Source: SMWN01 sp965221455
GTDB taxonomy: Bacteria; Pseudomonadota; Gammaproteobacteria; Eutrophobiales; Eutrophobiaceae
Direction: 5' to 3'
NCBI GenBank assembly: GCA_965221455.1
Contig: OZ244890.1
Span: 186,001-250,000 of the forward strand
Length of the DNA: 64,000 bases
Part shown: positions 1 to 9,564 of the stretch, piece by piece
Layout of the letters: each line of letters starts with the position of its first letter
Position numbering within the stretch: the first letter of the stretch is position 1
Made by a program: the position numbers and the translations under genes
Notes under the pieces: model-generated
What the model saw: only the letters and a program-made list of their open reading frames with translations
What the model was told of the DNA's origin: nothing
The model's database searches: none

Positions 1-1
1 A

Positions 2-433
2 CCAGCATCGATTGGATCCCGTCCCAATCCTGATCCAGAATTTAATCAAGTAAAGAAAAGTATTTCAGCATTCCAAAACCAGCAAGTACGTTGGGGTGGA
101 AAAATTATTTCAGTAGCAAATAAAAAAGATTCAACATGGATTGAAATATTGGCAAATCCGCTTAATAGCTATGGAGAGCCCGATCCCAATACCGACTACG
201 AAGGCCGGTTTATCGCAAAAATTGACGGAGTTCTGGATCCAGAGCATTACGCTAAAGATCGCAAACTAACGATCTTTGGTACAATTGAAACTGAACTTGT
301 AAGAGAGAGAGATAATCATTCATACAGCTACCCGTTAGTCAGCACTAAAGAATATTATCTCTGGCCTGGATATCATGCTGTTCAATATCATGGTGATGAC
401 TATTATAGTCCATTTATCAACGCTCCTTTCTAG
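2..433 (+). CDS. slp: Slp-family outer-membrane lipoprotein, 5'-truncated by window edge
   Basis: The reading frame is open from the first complete codon (base 2) to the stop at 433, so only the C-terminal part (about 143 residues) is present; the signal peptide and lipobox lie outside the window. The visible part carries the family pattern: VRWGGKII, then a hydrophobic strand ending TWIEILANPL, then GRFIAKIDGVLDPEHY and a YLW near the end. Slp proteins are starvation-inducible lipoproteins attached to the outer membrane; their molecular role is poorly known. A TTG at 149 could be taken as a start, but the conserved residues before it show that it is internal. The gene stands apart from the next one by 231 bases in which I see nothing convincing. 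Confidence 0.8.
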   Translation, partial: PASIGSRPNPDPEFNQVKKSISAFQNQQVRWGGKIISVANKKDSTWIEILANPLNSYGEPDPNTDYEGRFIAKIDGVLDPEHYAKDRKLTIFGTIETELVRERDNHSYSYPLVSTKEYYLWPGYHAVQYHGDDYYSPFINAPF

Positions 434-664
434 TGTCGCCACTAATACCGAATTCAGGCTTAGCTACCCCAAATCTCTTTTGCGTAGTTTAAACCTTTAA
501 CTTTCCGGCACTATATATGCTCCGCTCTTTGATTCATTGTTCTCACCTCATGACAATAGTAAGTAATCGTCTGGCCAAGTCGAGATATTTCCATACTGTG
601 AGTTTGTCCGGTTTATACCGGCATCACGAATTCGGATAACAATTCCAAAATATTTTTTTATTTC

Positions 665-1093
665 ATGACATCAACAATTATTTCAGTCGGCTCTAATGTC
701 GATCCGCATCAAAACTGCAAAACAGCTAAAAAGATTTTACAGAACGAAACTAATTTCAAGGCCGCATCCAGTTACATTATGACCGAACCCTGGGGATACG
801 AAGATCAGGCTGATGATTTTCTCAACGGCGCATTCTGGTTAGAGACAGAATCAGATTATGCGACCTTCAACGCTTACCTAAAGGAAGTGGAAAAACGACT
901 GGACCGAACAGGGCATGGAAACAAATCAAGCCCCCGCACCATCGACCTGGATATTATCATCTGGGATAATGCCATCATTGAAGACAGCTTCTACAGCAGG
1001 GATTACGTCCGTATCCCTGTAACGGAACTAATTGAGAATCATTGCCTGGATATAAAGGGCTACCCGGTTCCGGAACACCAAAAATCACAATAA
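665..1093 (+). CDS. folK: HPPK-like 6-hydroxymethyl-7,8-dihydropterin pyrophosphokinase (FolK family)
   Basis: The 142-residue protein opens with the HPPK pattern SVGSN..P..N and carries the signature SPRTIDLDIIIW, with Asp94 and Asp96 in the place of the Mg-ATP ligands. The family transfers pyrophosphate from ATP to 6-hydroxymethyl-dihydropterin in folate synthesis, in the cytoplasm. At 142 residues it is a little shorter than the usual length of about 160, mainly at the C-terminus. It converges on the serine-cycle operon rather than lying in a folB/folP cluster, so it may be a second copy that supports the pterin demand of C1 metabolism; this is inference. Start: ATG at 665 after an AT-rich leader with no strong ribosome-binding site. 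Confidence 0.75.
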   Translation: MTSTIISVGSNVDPHQNCKTAKKILQNETNFKAASSYIMTEPWGYEDQADDFLNGAFWLETESDYATFNAYLKEVEKRLDRTGHGNKSSPRTIDLDIIIWDNAIIEDSFYSRDYVRIPVTELIENHCLDIKGYPVPEHQKSQ

Positions 1094-1149
1094 ACAAGTT
1101 GTGAGAAAGGCGGTTTAAAATTCATTCAGGAGAACCTGGTGGCTTTCTG

Positions 1150-3894
1150 CTAGCCTGTCCATCCCAGTCCTGCACTAACGCAGTTGATACTCAAAAACAA
1201 CGGCAACAACTCTTCAAAATCATTTTCCCCCGTACTGCTTCTAAATTGCTCCACCAACCTCAACTGTTCCAGTCCTGCCTGTTGAAGCGCACCGCTCCGT
1301 CGATTTAGCTTACGACTAAACTTGCGGAAACGGCTACAAAGTTTATTTTCACCAGTGATTTTCAGGATTTGTTTCACTGTAAGATTGTATTCATCTCTCA
1401 CCAGAGAAAAGACAGTTTTTCTGATTTTTTCATCTTTAACTAATTCTGCATAACATTCAGCGACTTTCATATCGACAAGTGCCAATGTTTTTTCAACTTC
1501 ATCAATGATCAAACCAAACAGACGCGAATCCTTGAATAAATCTTGTATTAATGCTTCACCTTCTGTCCCGCGTTCATTGATAAAGGATTCAATCGCTGTC
1601 CCGACACCATACCAACCGGGAACCAGGTGGCGATTTTGTGTCCAGGCAAATACCCATGGGATGGCTCGCAGATCACTAAGTGACATAGCACCAAAACGTC
1701 TGGCCGGTCTGGAACCGATATTCATTTTCGCCAGTTCTTCTACCGGACTTGCGGCACTGTAATAATCGACTAAACCATGTGTTTCCGCCAATTTTCGGTA
1801 GTGCACAAAAGCATAAGCAGAGAGTGTTTCCATTGCCTCGTTGAATTCTGCATTGGGTTCCAGTTTCGCCTCATTTAATGATTTCATACTATGTTCGAAG
1901 ACACTAGCCGCCAATAATTCCATTTGGTACTGAGCGGTTCCCTCGTTGGCATATTTTGAAGACACGACTTCGCCCTGTTCTGTAATGCGCATTTGTCCAT
2001 GAATGGAACCAGCGGGCTGTGCTGCAATTGCTTTACCCGTAGGCGCGCCGCCACGACTGACTGAACCGCCGCGACCATGAAAAAATGAAATGGGAATACC
2101 GCATTCTCGACCTACCTTGGCCAAGTTATCCTGTGCCTTAGTGAGTTCCCAGTTGGCGGTAAAATAGCCTCCATCCTTGTTAGAGTCAGAATAACCAATC
2201 ATGACTTCCTGCACACCTGTTTGGTTTTCTACAGAACGTTTGATCAGCGGTAAGGAAAACAACTCTTTCATTATCGCCGGACCACGGCGTAGATCATCAA
2301 TGGTTTCAAATAAAGGCACAATCGGGAGTCGGCTGTACTCTTCTTTGTCATTTCCTGAAAAGAGACCTGCATACTTTACCAATAAGTAAACGCCGAGAAT
2401 ATCATTGACTGATTGCGTCATGGATAAAATAAAATGACCAAAAGCTTCACGATCAAGTTTATCCATTAACTCAGTGACCATTGCAAATAGACCTAATGTA
2501 GAAGTGGCAACATCATCAAGATTCGAAAACGTAGGCAACTTTTCCAAAGGCCGATCAAGTTCTGACAAAAGCCAGTCTTTCCATTTATCACTTGAAGTCT
2601 CTGGTGCCTTCGCTTTGCCGTGCATAGCTTTCCAGATTGCCAATAAAGTATTGTTAGTGGTTGTTGAGTTCTCTCTCAAATCCAGCCTGACCGTTCTGAA
2701 GCGAAACGCCTTCGCTTGCTGTAGTAGTGGTGTAACCAGCGATTTGGCTATACTCTCACAGTCGGCATCTATTAAACCTGCACTCAAGTCGCTTATATTC
2801 TCAATAAATTCATCTGCATCATTGTAACGAATGCCGCTGTAGTGACTACCCTCTTCCGCGTCTAAAGTGCCGCGCATTTTAGTCAGCATACAAAATACAT
2901 ATTGTCGGAAGACCTCTTCTGGATTTCTGGAATCGATGTTACCGTGTTTGTCGACTTCCTGGAGCACATTTCCCAGACTTTTCAGAAAAGCATCAGAAAG
3001 ATTAACCGTTGCTTTGGAAACACTAAGCATCTCCAGTAATTTTGCCAGCAACCCGGTATAGTGTTGCAGGACTTGACGCCGATTTTTATTCAGGGTCTCT
3101 CTGCTCACTTCATTCGTTACAAACGGGTTCCCGTCCCTGTCTCCGCCTATCCACGAGCCAAATTGAAAAAAGCCTGGAATACTAAATTTTTGTTCAGGAT
3201 AGGCCTTTTGTAAAGCCCACTCTAATCGTTCCAGTGTTTCTGGAACTCTCTCAAACAGCGTTTGTTCAAAAAAATGCAGACCCCAGTTTACCTCTAATGC
3301 AACAGTGGGTTTTTCCAGCCGCAGTTCGCCTGTTAGCCATAGCAAATCTATCTCGTTACGTAATGCACTAATAAATTTCAGTCGTTCTCGATCTGTCCAC
3401 CGATCACTTTCAAGACGATATAACAGTACATAAATACGACGATGGATTTCAAGCACAGTCACACGCTTGGCTTCTGTAGGATGTGCGGTAATAGTTGGAC
3501 GAATATGCGCCTTATTTAGTAGATCTTGAATATCATCCGAAGAAATATTGGCTATCCTGGCCTGGTGAAAAACATTGGCGAAGGTTCCGGGGACTTGTTC
3601 AAGTCCCTTGATTTTCTCCACCAACCGTCGACGGCGCATGGCCGTATTTTCTTCTGCAACATTTAGTAATTGAAACCAGATACCCCAAGCTTGTAATACA
3701 CCCAACAGCAATTCTTTATTGTCTTCGGGGAGCGGTTGTTCACCTTGAAACAATGGTAGTATTTCGGGTTGTCGCAGTTGAATAACATGTTTCAACTGTT
3801 CAGTTAAAAGATCAACGGTCTCCTTGGCATAACTGGCCGATAAAGAATCGATATCTTGATCAGGTTCTACAACCCCTTCAGTACCTGCTGACAC
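1150..3894 (-). CDS. ppc: Phosphoenolpyruvate carboxylase
   Basis: A full-length (914-residue) bacterial PEP carboxylase that makes oxaloacetate from PEP and bicarbonate in the cytoplasm. Visible landmarks are HPTEAKR with the catalytic His at residue 138, the GGDRDGNPFVT motif, the glycine-rich FHGRGGSVSRGG loop, QGEVVSSKY, and the C-terminal ...GWTG, where many family members end NTG. The start is a GTG at 3894 preceded by AGAGGGT at good spacing. It is the last gene of the serine-cycle operon, 37 bases after the hydroxypyruvate reductase gene, which fits anaplerotic carboxylation of the PEP formed from glycerate. The C-terminal Trp in place of Asn is a small departure from the usual ending. 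Confidence 0.97.
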   Translation of the reverse strand: MSAGTEGVVEPDQDIDSLSASYAKETVDLLTEQLKHVIQLRQPEILPLFQGEQPLPEDNKELLLGVLQAWGIWFQLLNVAEENTAMRRRRLVEKIKGLEQVPGTFANVFHQARIANISSDDIQDLLNKAHIRPTITAHPTEAKRVTVLEIHRRIYVLLYRLESDRWTDRERLKFISALRNEIDLLWLTGELRLEKPTVALEVNWGLHFFEQTLFERVPETLERLEWALQKAYPEQKFSIPGFFQFGSWIGGDRDGNPFVTNEVSRETLNKNRRQVLQHYTGLLAKLLEMLSVSKATVNLSDAFLKSLGNVLQEVDKHGNIDSRNPEEVFRQYVFCMLTKMRGTLDAEEGSHYSGIRYNDADEFIENISDLSAGLIDADCESIAKSLVTPLLQQAKAFRFRTVRLDLRENSTTTNNTLLAIWKAMHGKAKAPETSSDKWKDWLLSELDRPLEKLPTFSNLDDVATSTLGLFAMVTELMDKLDREAFGHFILSMTQSVNDILGVYLLVKYAGLFSGNDKEEYSRLPIVPLFETIDDLRRGPAIMKELFSLPLIKRSVENQTGVQEVMIGYSDSNKDGGYFTANWELTKAQDNLAKVGRECGIPISFFHGRGGSVSRGGAPTGKAIAAQPAGSIHGQMRITEQGEVVSSKYANEGTAQYQMELLAASVFEHSMKSLNEAKLEPNAEFNEAMETLSAYAFVHYRKLAETHGLVDYYSAASPVEELAKMNIGSRPARRFGAMSLSDLRAIPWVFAWTQNRHLVPGWYGVGTAIESFINERGTEGEALIQDLFKDSRLFGLIIDEVEKTLALVDMKVAECYAELVKDEKIRKTVFSLVRDEYNLTVKQILKITGENKLCSRFRKFSRKLNRRSGALQQAGLEQLRLVEQFRSSTGENDFEELLPLFLSINCVSAGLGWTG

Positions 3895-3931
3895 AGTTAA
3901 CCCTCTAAATCAAGATCGTGTACGGTAAGTG

Positions 3932-4906
3932 CTATGCAACCCTGTTCGGTGGCTCATCCCCATTGAAGAAAGCCTTTACGTTATCTAGTGAACACATGCC
4001 CATCGCGACACGTGTTTCTGTTGTGGCGCTGCCCAAATGTGGAAACACCACCACATTTTCCATCGTTAACAGTTCTTCTGTTACGGCGGGTTCCTTTGCG
4101 AAAACATCCAGGCCGACACCAGCAATAACGCCCTCTCTTAACGCTTTTATCAATGCAGGTTCATCAACGACATCTCCACGTGCCGTATTGATCAAAAATG
4201 CAGACCTCTTCATCATACTCAGACGATCCGTATTCATCAGGTTGGTGTTATCGCCCCCACCTGGACAGTGCAAACTGACGAAATCGGCATCTTGCAGTAC
4301 TGCTTCAACACTACCTGACTGTGTTGCAGAGAATTTCTTAATCACACTATCTGAAGGTGGATGAGGATCATAAAAGCTCAGCTGCATACCAAAACCAAAA
4401 TGTGCCTTTTGTGCAACGGCTTGCGCGATACGACCAAAACCAATCAAACTCAGTTTCTTGCCGGTAACCCTGGTGGATAACATATGCGTCGGGCACCAAC
4501 CATTCCACTCTTTATTACGAACCAAACGCTCACCTTCACCGGCACGACGTGCAACCATCAATAACAGCGTCATCGCAATATCAGCAGTGCAATCGGTCAG
4601 CACACCAGGCGTGTTGGTAACAACAACACCAGCCGCTTTGGCGGCGTTGGTATCAATATTGTTAAAACCCACACCAAAATTACACAGTACCCTGCATCTT
4701 CTGCCTTCGACACCCAGTATTTGCGAACTGATCTCAAAGTCAGATACTGTCGGGCAGACTGCATCATAATTCCTCATGGCATCTTGAAGTTCCGTCACAG
4801 ACATTTTGTGATCATCTTCATTCAACGTCACATCAAATAATTCTTCCGCTCTTGCTTCAGCTTCTGCTGGCCATCGACGGGTTAAAAGTACCTTTGGCTT
4901 AGTCAC
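3932..4906 (-). CDS. hprA: NAD(P)-dependent hydroxypyruvate/glyoxylate reductase (D-2-hydroxyacid dehydrogenase family)
   Basis: The 324 residues show the D-isomer-specific 2-hydroxyacid dehydrogenase fold. The nucleotide-binding GFGRIA lies at 156-161, and the catalytic triad is Arg243 in NTARGDVVDE, Glu272 in FAKEP and His290 in PHLGSAT. In the serine cycle this step reduces hydroxypyruvate, the product of the serine-glyoxylate aminotransferase, to glycerate. The substrate cannot be read from the sequence alone; the assignment rests on the operon, where it lies 97 bases downstream of mtkB and 37 upstream of ppc. A glyoxylate reductase would also fit. The start is the ATG at 4906 in front of MTKPKVLLTRRWP, a natural beginning of the first beta strand. 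Confidence 0.88.
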   Translation of the reverse strand: MTKPKVLLTRRWPAEAEARAEELFDVTLNEDDHKMSVTELQDAMRNYDAVCPTVSDFEISSQILGVEGRRCRVLCNFGVGFNNIDTNAAKAAGVVVTNTPGVLTDCTADIAMTLLLMVARRAGEGERLVRNKEWNGWCPTHMLSTRVTGKKLSLIGFGRIAQAVAQKAHFGFGMQLSFYDPHPPSDSVIKKFSATQSGSVEAVLQDADFVSLHCPGGGDNTNLMNTDRLSMMKRSAFLINTARGDVVDEPALIKALREGVIAGVGLDVFAKEPAVTEELLTMENVVVFPHLGSATTETRVAMGMCSLDNVKAFFNGDEPPNRVA

Positions 4907-5003
4907 TTTTGGCTCCTGAATTTATTTATTCAATTTGCAAAGCACGAGGACACAACATCCATAGATGAAGTTTCCTTACTATTCTAATCCTACTTTTTAA
5001 GTA

Positions 5004-5894
5004 CTAACCCAGCTTGGCCAATACTTGCTGTACAGCGGGTGCGAATGAAGCTGGATTAGGCACAACGTGTACACCACACTCCTGAAGTACCTCAACCTTT
5101 TCGGCTGCACTATCACCGACGGCGGAGATAATCGCACCTGCATGCCCCATACGAGTGCCCTTGGGAGCCGTCAGACCAGCAACATAACCAATCACTGGTT
5201 TGCTCATATTATCTTTAGCCCACATCGCCGCGTCCACTTCCTGTGGTCCACCAATTTCACCAATCATGATTACCGCCCTGGTGTCAGGATCCTCGTTAAA
5301 ATATGCCAAATGATCTTTAAATGCACTACCATTGATGGGATCCCCGCCAATACCTATGCTACTCGAAACACCGATACCGACTTCTTTCAACTGATCTGCC
5401 GCTTCGTAACCTAATGTGCCCGAACGACCAACAATCCCAATCGGTCCAGGCATATAAATGTGACCAGGCATAATGCCCATCATACATTTTCCCGGACTAA
5501 TGGAACCCGCACAATTGGGGCCGGTAAGGATCATTTTGTCTACTGCTTTATAGCGAAGCATATAACGTTTCACACGGATCATATCTTGCGAAGGGATGCC
5601 GTCCGTAATCGCAACACAATATTTAATGCCTGCATCAGCTGCTTCCATGATGCTATCCGCAGCAAAAGGAGGAGGTACAAAAATGATACTGGCATTCGCG
5701 CCAGTCGCCGCCACCGCCTCCTTCATGGTATTGAATACGGGACGATCCAAATGTGTAGTGCCGCCTTTACCTGGCGTTACACCACCCACAATATTAGTGC
5801 CATATTCGATCATTTCAGCCGCATGAAAAGTACCAATTTGACCAGTGAATCCCTGGACAACAACTTTCGAGTTTTCATCTAACAAAATTGACAT
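5004..5894 (-). CDS. mtkB: Malate-CoA ligase (malate thiokinase) alpha subunit
   Basis: The 296 residues match the alpha subunit of the succinyl-CoA synthetase family: an N-terminal CoA-binding fold with GFTGQIGTFH, and the phosphorylated active-site His251 in RMGHAGAIISA. With MtkA it makes malyl-CoA from malate, ATP and CoA. The sequence alone would also allow succinyl-CoA synthetase (SucD), but the immediate neighbours are malyl-CoA lyase and serine-glyoxylate aminotransferase, which makes the malate enzyme much more likely. Its ATG directly abuts the mtkA stop codon (TAG-ATG), so the two are probably translationally coupled for equal subunit production. Confidence 0.9.
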   Translation of the reverse strand: MSILLDENSKVVVQGFTGQIGTFHAAEMIEYGTNIVGGVTPGKGGTTHLDRPVFNTMKEAVAATGANASIIFVPPPFAADSIMEAADAGIKYCVAITDGIPSQDMIRVKRYMLRYKAVDKMILTGPNCAGSISPGKCMMGIMPGHIYMPGPIGIVGRSGTLGYEAADQLKEVGIGVSSSIGIGGDPINGSAFKDHLAYFNEDPDTRAVIMIGEIGGPQEVDAAMWAKDNMSKPVIGYVAGLTAPKGTRMGHAGAIISAVGDSAAEKVEVLQECGVHVVPNPASFAPAVQQVLAKLG

Positions 5895-7082
5895 CTATAA
5901 TTTCCCCTGTTTACCGGTCGCTTTCTTCCAGGCGGCAACAGCTTTCTCTGCCGCCTCTTTTAAGGTACTTGCCAAAATAATAGGTAAACCACTGTCTATA
6001 ACGATCTTTCGACCTGCTTCTACGTTGGTACCTGAAAGTCTGACCACTAGCGGCACTTTAAGATCAATTTGCTGTACCGCCTGAATAACGCCTTCAGCAA
6101 TCCAGTCACAACGGTTGATACCGGCAAAAATGTTCACCAGAATGCATTCCACACCGTCATCAGAAAGAACCAAATTAAACGCTTTGGCAGTACGCTCTGC
6201 CGAAGCACCACCACCAATATCGAGAAAGTTGGCAGGCTCACCGCCAGCATGCATGATCATATCCATGGTTGCCATTGCTAAACCTGCACCGTTAATGATA
6301 CAACCGATGCTGCCATCAAGACCGACATAACTTAATCCACGATCAGCTGCACGCATTTCACGTGGATCTTCTTGTGACTTATCGCGAAGTTCCGAGATAT
6401 TCGGATGACGAAAAAGCGCGTTGTCATCAAAGCCCATCTTCGCATCAACAGCAACGATTTTACCTTCTTTGGTCACAACCAAGGGATTAATTTCGACCAT
6501 ATTGGCATCTAAATCGCGCATTGCACGATAGCAACCAAGAAACGTTGTTACTGCCTGATTGATCTGTGATTTGTCCATGCCTAATGCGAAAGCCAGTTCT
6601 CGTGCCTGAAAGGCTTGCATACCTACTGCGGGTTCCACGGATATCTTGACGATTGATTCCGGTTTTTCAACCGCTAGTTGCTCGATCTCCATGCCACCTT
6701 CTGCAGAGGCGACCACCGTGACACGTTCTGCCGCCCTATCAAGTACAAATGCCAAATAAATTTCACGATCAATATTACAGCCTTCTTCAATGTAAAGACG
6801 GTGACAGACCTTACCCTGAGATCCTGTCTGGTGCGTAACCAATTTTTTGCCGAGTAATTCATTTGCAGCAGCCCACACCTCATCCTGAGTTTTACAAACC
6901 TTAATACCACCGGCCTTACCGCGTGCACCGGAATGAATTTGAGCCTTAACCACCCAAACTTCACCACCAAGTTCGGAGCATCTATATGATGCCTGCTCAG
7001 GACTGTACGCCAGACCTCCTGCGCCGAGAGGTACATCGTATCCTGCGAGGATTTCTTTCGCTTGATATTCATGGATATCCAT
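5895..7082 (-). CDS. mtkA: Malate-CoA ligase (malate thiokinase) beta subunit
   Basis: The 395-residue protein has the ATP-grasp beta-subunit architecture of the succinyl-CoA synthetase family: MDIHEYQAKEIL at the start, VVKAQIHSGARGKAGG in the nucleotide-binding part, the metal-site region MVEINPLVV, and the C-terminal half with FLDIGGGA and NIFAGINRCD. Together with the alpha subunit it activates malate to malyl-CoA. It lies 53 bases downstream of the malyl-CoA lyase gene and abuts mtkB. SucC is the alternative identity; context decides in favour of MtkA. A search against biochemically characterised MtkA and SucC proteins would settle it. Confidence 0.9.
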   Translation of the reverse strand: MDIHEYQAKEILAGYDVPLGAGGLAYSPEQASYRCSELGGEVWVVKAQIHSGARGKAGGIKVCKTQDEVWAAANELLGKKLVTHQTGSQGKVCHRLYIEEGCNIDREIYLAFVLDRAAERVTVVASAEGGMEIEQLAVEKPESIVKISVEPAVGMQAFQARELAFALGMDKSQINQAVTTFLGCYRAMRDLDANMVEINPLVVTKEGKIVAVDAKMGFDDNALFRHPNISELRDKSQEDPREMRAADRGLSYVGLDGSIGCIINGAGLAMATMDMIMHAGGEPANFLDIGGGASAERTAKAFNLVLSDDGVECILVNIFAGINRCDWIAEGVIQAVQQIDLKVPLVVRLSGTNVEAGRKIVIDSGLPIILASTLKEAAEKAVAAWKKATGKQGKL

Positions 7083-7135
7083 AACTACACCCTCCCCTAT
7101 TACATTTATTTTTATTTTCTTATGGTTAACATTCT

Positions 7136-8083
7136 CTATCTGGCAGCAATTTGATCTGCCTGTGCAATCACATTCCTCGCCATCTTCTCAGAAGCAATAT
7201 CGATCATCTTACCATCTAACTGGGCGGCACCTTTACCGACTTCCGCTGCCTCCGCCAAAGCTTCAAGAACACGTCTCGCACGGCTCACTTCCGCTTCAGG
7301 TGGTGACATGACCTCATTTGCCAGCGCAATCTGTGACGGGTGAATTGCCCACTTACCTTCATAACCCAAAGCGGCGACACGCCTTGCCGCTTCCCTGAAA
7401 GCATCAGGATCATTGAAATCACCAAATGGGCCATCAATAGCACGCAAACCATAAGCACGACAAGCAGTCAGCATTTGAACTTGAGCGGCATGCCACTGAT
7501 CGGCGGGATTCCCGGCACAAACATAATCAGGGTTCAACCCGCCGATGACTGTGGTACGTGAACGCAAACTGGCTGCATAATCAGCGACACCAAAGTGAAA
7601 AGCCTCCAGACGATTACTCGCTGTAGCTATCGTGAAAACATTAGCACCGCCCAAAGCAGTTTCGATCAAACATTCAAGGCCGATCTTTTTCTTTAAGCCC
7701 ATCGCTGTCTCAACCTGGGTTACCAACACGTCAACAGCATACACATCCTCTGCTGTTCCAACTTTCGGGATAAGGATAGTGTCCAGATGACTACCCGCTT
7801 GTTCAAGAATATCGACCACATCACGATACATGTAATGAGTATCAAGACCATTAATGCGAACTGACATGGTTTTGTTACCCCAATCAATATCATTCAAACC
7901 TTCAATAATATTTTTACGAGCCTGCTCCTTGTCATCAGGGACGACGGCATCTTCGCAATCAAGAAAGATATAATCGGCATCGCTCCTGGCTGCTTTTTCA
8001 AACATGCCCGGATTCGATCCCGGTACAGCCAACTCACTACGTTGCAGACGCGGAGGCGCTGGCTCATATACTGTAAAACTCAT
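7136..8083 (-). CDS. mcl: L-malyl-CoA/beta-methylmalyl-CoA lyase (HpcH/HpaI aldolase family)
   Basis: The 315 residues show the CitE/Mcl barrel: LAVPGSNPGMFEKA near the N-terminus, the acidic motif DYIFLDCEDAV, RINGLDT, the metal-binding Glu in IGLECLIETALG, and KWAIHPSQI near the C-terminus. The enzyme splits malyl-CoA into acetyl-CoA and glyoxylate with Mg2+, closing the serine cycle. It sits between sga (18-base gap) and mtkA (53-base gap), the arrangement expected for glyoxylate regeneration. The length and motifs fit Mcl rather than the citrate lyase beta subunit. Downstream gene order (mtkA, mtkB) supports direct channelling of the product malyl-CoA. Confidence 0.93.
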   Translation of the reverse strand: MSFTVYEPAPPRLQRSELAVPGSNPGMFEKAARSDADYIFLDCEDAVVPDDKEQARKNIIEGLNDIDWGNKTMSVRINGLDTHYMYRDVVDILEQAGSHLDTILIPKVGTAEDVYAVDVLVTQVETAMGLKKKIGLECLIETALGGANVFTIATASNRLEAFHFGVADYAASLRSRTTVIGGLNPDYVCAGNPADQWHAAQVQMLTACRAYGLRAIDGPFGDFNDPDAFREAARRVAALGYEGKWAIHPSQIALANEVMSPPEAEVSRARRVLEALAEAAEVGKGAAQLDGKMIDIASEKMARNVIAQADQIAAR

Positions 8084-8101
8084 AAGTCACTCCTCTTGTA
8101 T

Positions 8102-9283
8102 TTAAGCCAGACGATCTATCTTTGTGTTGCGAAGATATTCCTGAGCAGCAGCGACGCCACTACCCAATTCGACAGGATAACCCAGATCTTTCATTGCCAT
8201 TTCAGCAGCAGTGATGGGTGTTAATACCATTAACTCGTTCATATCACCCATGTGACCGATTCGAAACGCCTTACCGGCAATCTTGGCCAAACTGATCGAG
8301 AAACAGACGTTATAGTACTTATAAGCATGACGGACAACCTCATTACCATCAAAACCTTCCGGTGTTGCCACAGCAGTCACTGTGTCTGAATACCATTTCG
8401 GATCTGCAGCTATCGGACTTAAGCCCCAGGCTTCTATGGCTGCACGAACTGAATTCGCCATACGATTATGTCTGGCAAAAACATTTTCCAGACCTTCTTC
8501 AAACAGCATATTCATTGATTCACGCAAACCACGTAACAGGTTCATCGGCGGTGTATACGGGAAGAACCCTAAATCATTGGTTTTAATCATATCATCCCAA
8601 TCGAAGAAACAACGTGGGCAAGTAGATGTCTTATGTGCTTCAAGTGCTTTTTCACTCGCGCAAACAATCCCTAACCCGGTAGGCAACATCAGGCCTTTTT
8701 GTGATCCAGCAATCGCGAGATCAACACCCCATTCATCCATGCGGAAATCAATACTGGCGACACCACTCACAGTATCCACAAAAAATAAAGCCGGGTGATT
8801 AGCATCATCAACCGCCTTACGTACTGCGGCGATATCACTAACAACGCCCGTTGCCGTTTCATTATGGGTAGCAAAAACCGCCTTGATTTCGTGATTTTTA
8901 TCAGCTTCTAAAATATCAGCATATTGCTCGACAGGAACACCTTTACCCCAATCAATTTCCAGTGCTGTAACATCCATACCATGGCGTTGTGCACAATCAA
9001 TGAACAGGTTACTGAAATGACCAAAACCTGATGCCAAAATCTTGTCACCCGGTGACAATGTATTAGTAATCGCAGATTCCCAACCACCAGTACCTGAGGA
9101 GGGATAAATAAAGACGCGCCCTGTCTCAGTCTTGAAAATTTTCTTCATATCCTCATACAGAGGTTTGGTGAAATCCGGGAGATCCACGGCACGCATGTCT
9201 TCCTGTTCAAGATTCATGGCATTTTGAATGCGGCGTGGTACCGTCGTCGGACCGGGAATAAATAAAAAGTTACGTCCAGGCAT
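8102..9283 (-). CDS. sga: Serine-glyoxylate aminotransferase
   Basis: A class V PLP-dependent aminotransferase that moves the amino group of serine to glyoxylate, giving hydroxypyruvate and glycine. Seen: MPGRNFLFIPGPTTVP at the start, the SSGTGGWESA substrate loop, the aspartate of FVDTVSGV, and the PLP lysine in AIAGSQKGLMLP (Lys196 from this start). I chose the ATG at 9283 rather than the GTG three codons upstream (9292): the strong GGAGGG at about 9293-9298 is eight bases from this ATG but touches the GTG, too close to serve it. First gene of the serine-cycle operon; all six genes follow on the same strand with gaps of at most 97 bases. Confidence 0.93.
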   Translation of the reverse strand: MPGRNFLFIPGPTTVPRRIQNAMNLEQEDMRAVDLPDFTKPLYEDMKKIFKTETGRVFIYPSSGTGGWESAITNTLSPGDKILASGFGHFSNLFIDCAQRHGMDVTALEIDWGKGVPVEQYADILEADKNHEIKAVFATHNETATGVVSDIAAVRKAVDDANHPALFFVDTVSGVASIDFRMDEWGVDLAIAGSQKGLMLPTGLGIVCASEKALEAHKTSTCPRCFFDWDDMIKTNDLGFFPYTPPMNLLRGLRESMNMLFEEGLENVFARHNRMANSVRAAIEAWGLSPIAADPKWYSDTVTAVATPEGFDGNEVVRHAYKYYNVCFSISLAKIAGKAFRIGHMGDMNELMVLTPITAAEMAMKDLGYPVELGSGVAAAQEYLRNTKIDRLA

Positions 9284-9422
9284 AGGAAACACCCTCCAGT
9301 ATAATTTTAGTTAAATTCAAGGGAACGCTACCAGCGACACTCATATCGCCAAATCCTTAAGTTTAAAAAAGATGCCAGTATCTCCCTATCCAGAGAGCTC
9401 CCCAACATGAGACAAAAACGCT

Positions 9423-9451
9423 ATTACTGTTATTTTTTAAAATTAGTGCAA
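9423..9451 (-). promoter_or_regulatory. Possible sigma-70 promoter of the serine-cycle operon
   Basis: On the minus strand, TTGCAC (9446-9451) is followed after 17 bases by AGTAAT (9423-9428), about 140 bases upstream of the sga start. Each hexamer matches the consensus at four of six places. It is the best spaced pair I found in the 272-base gap between metZ and sga, but AT-rich DNA gives such matches by chance. Confidence 0.25.
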
Positions 9452-9564
9452 TATCGAACGGTTTTCGCTGTTTCCCCCAAGAAAAACCTCCGTGAAACCC
9501 GCTTTTTACCACAGAACGATACAGAAAATCTACTTTCAGTGATTCATTCAAACTAAATTCTTTC

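Noticed and set aside
5004..7082. Reading the ligase pair as succinyl-CoA synthetase (sucCD)
   Set aside because: The neighbours mcl, sga and hprA make malate-CoA ligase far more likely, though sequence alone cannot exclude it.
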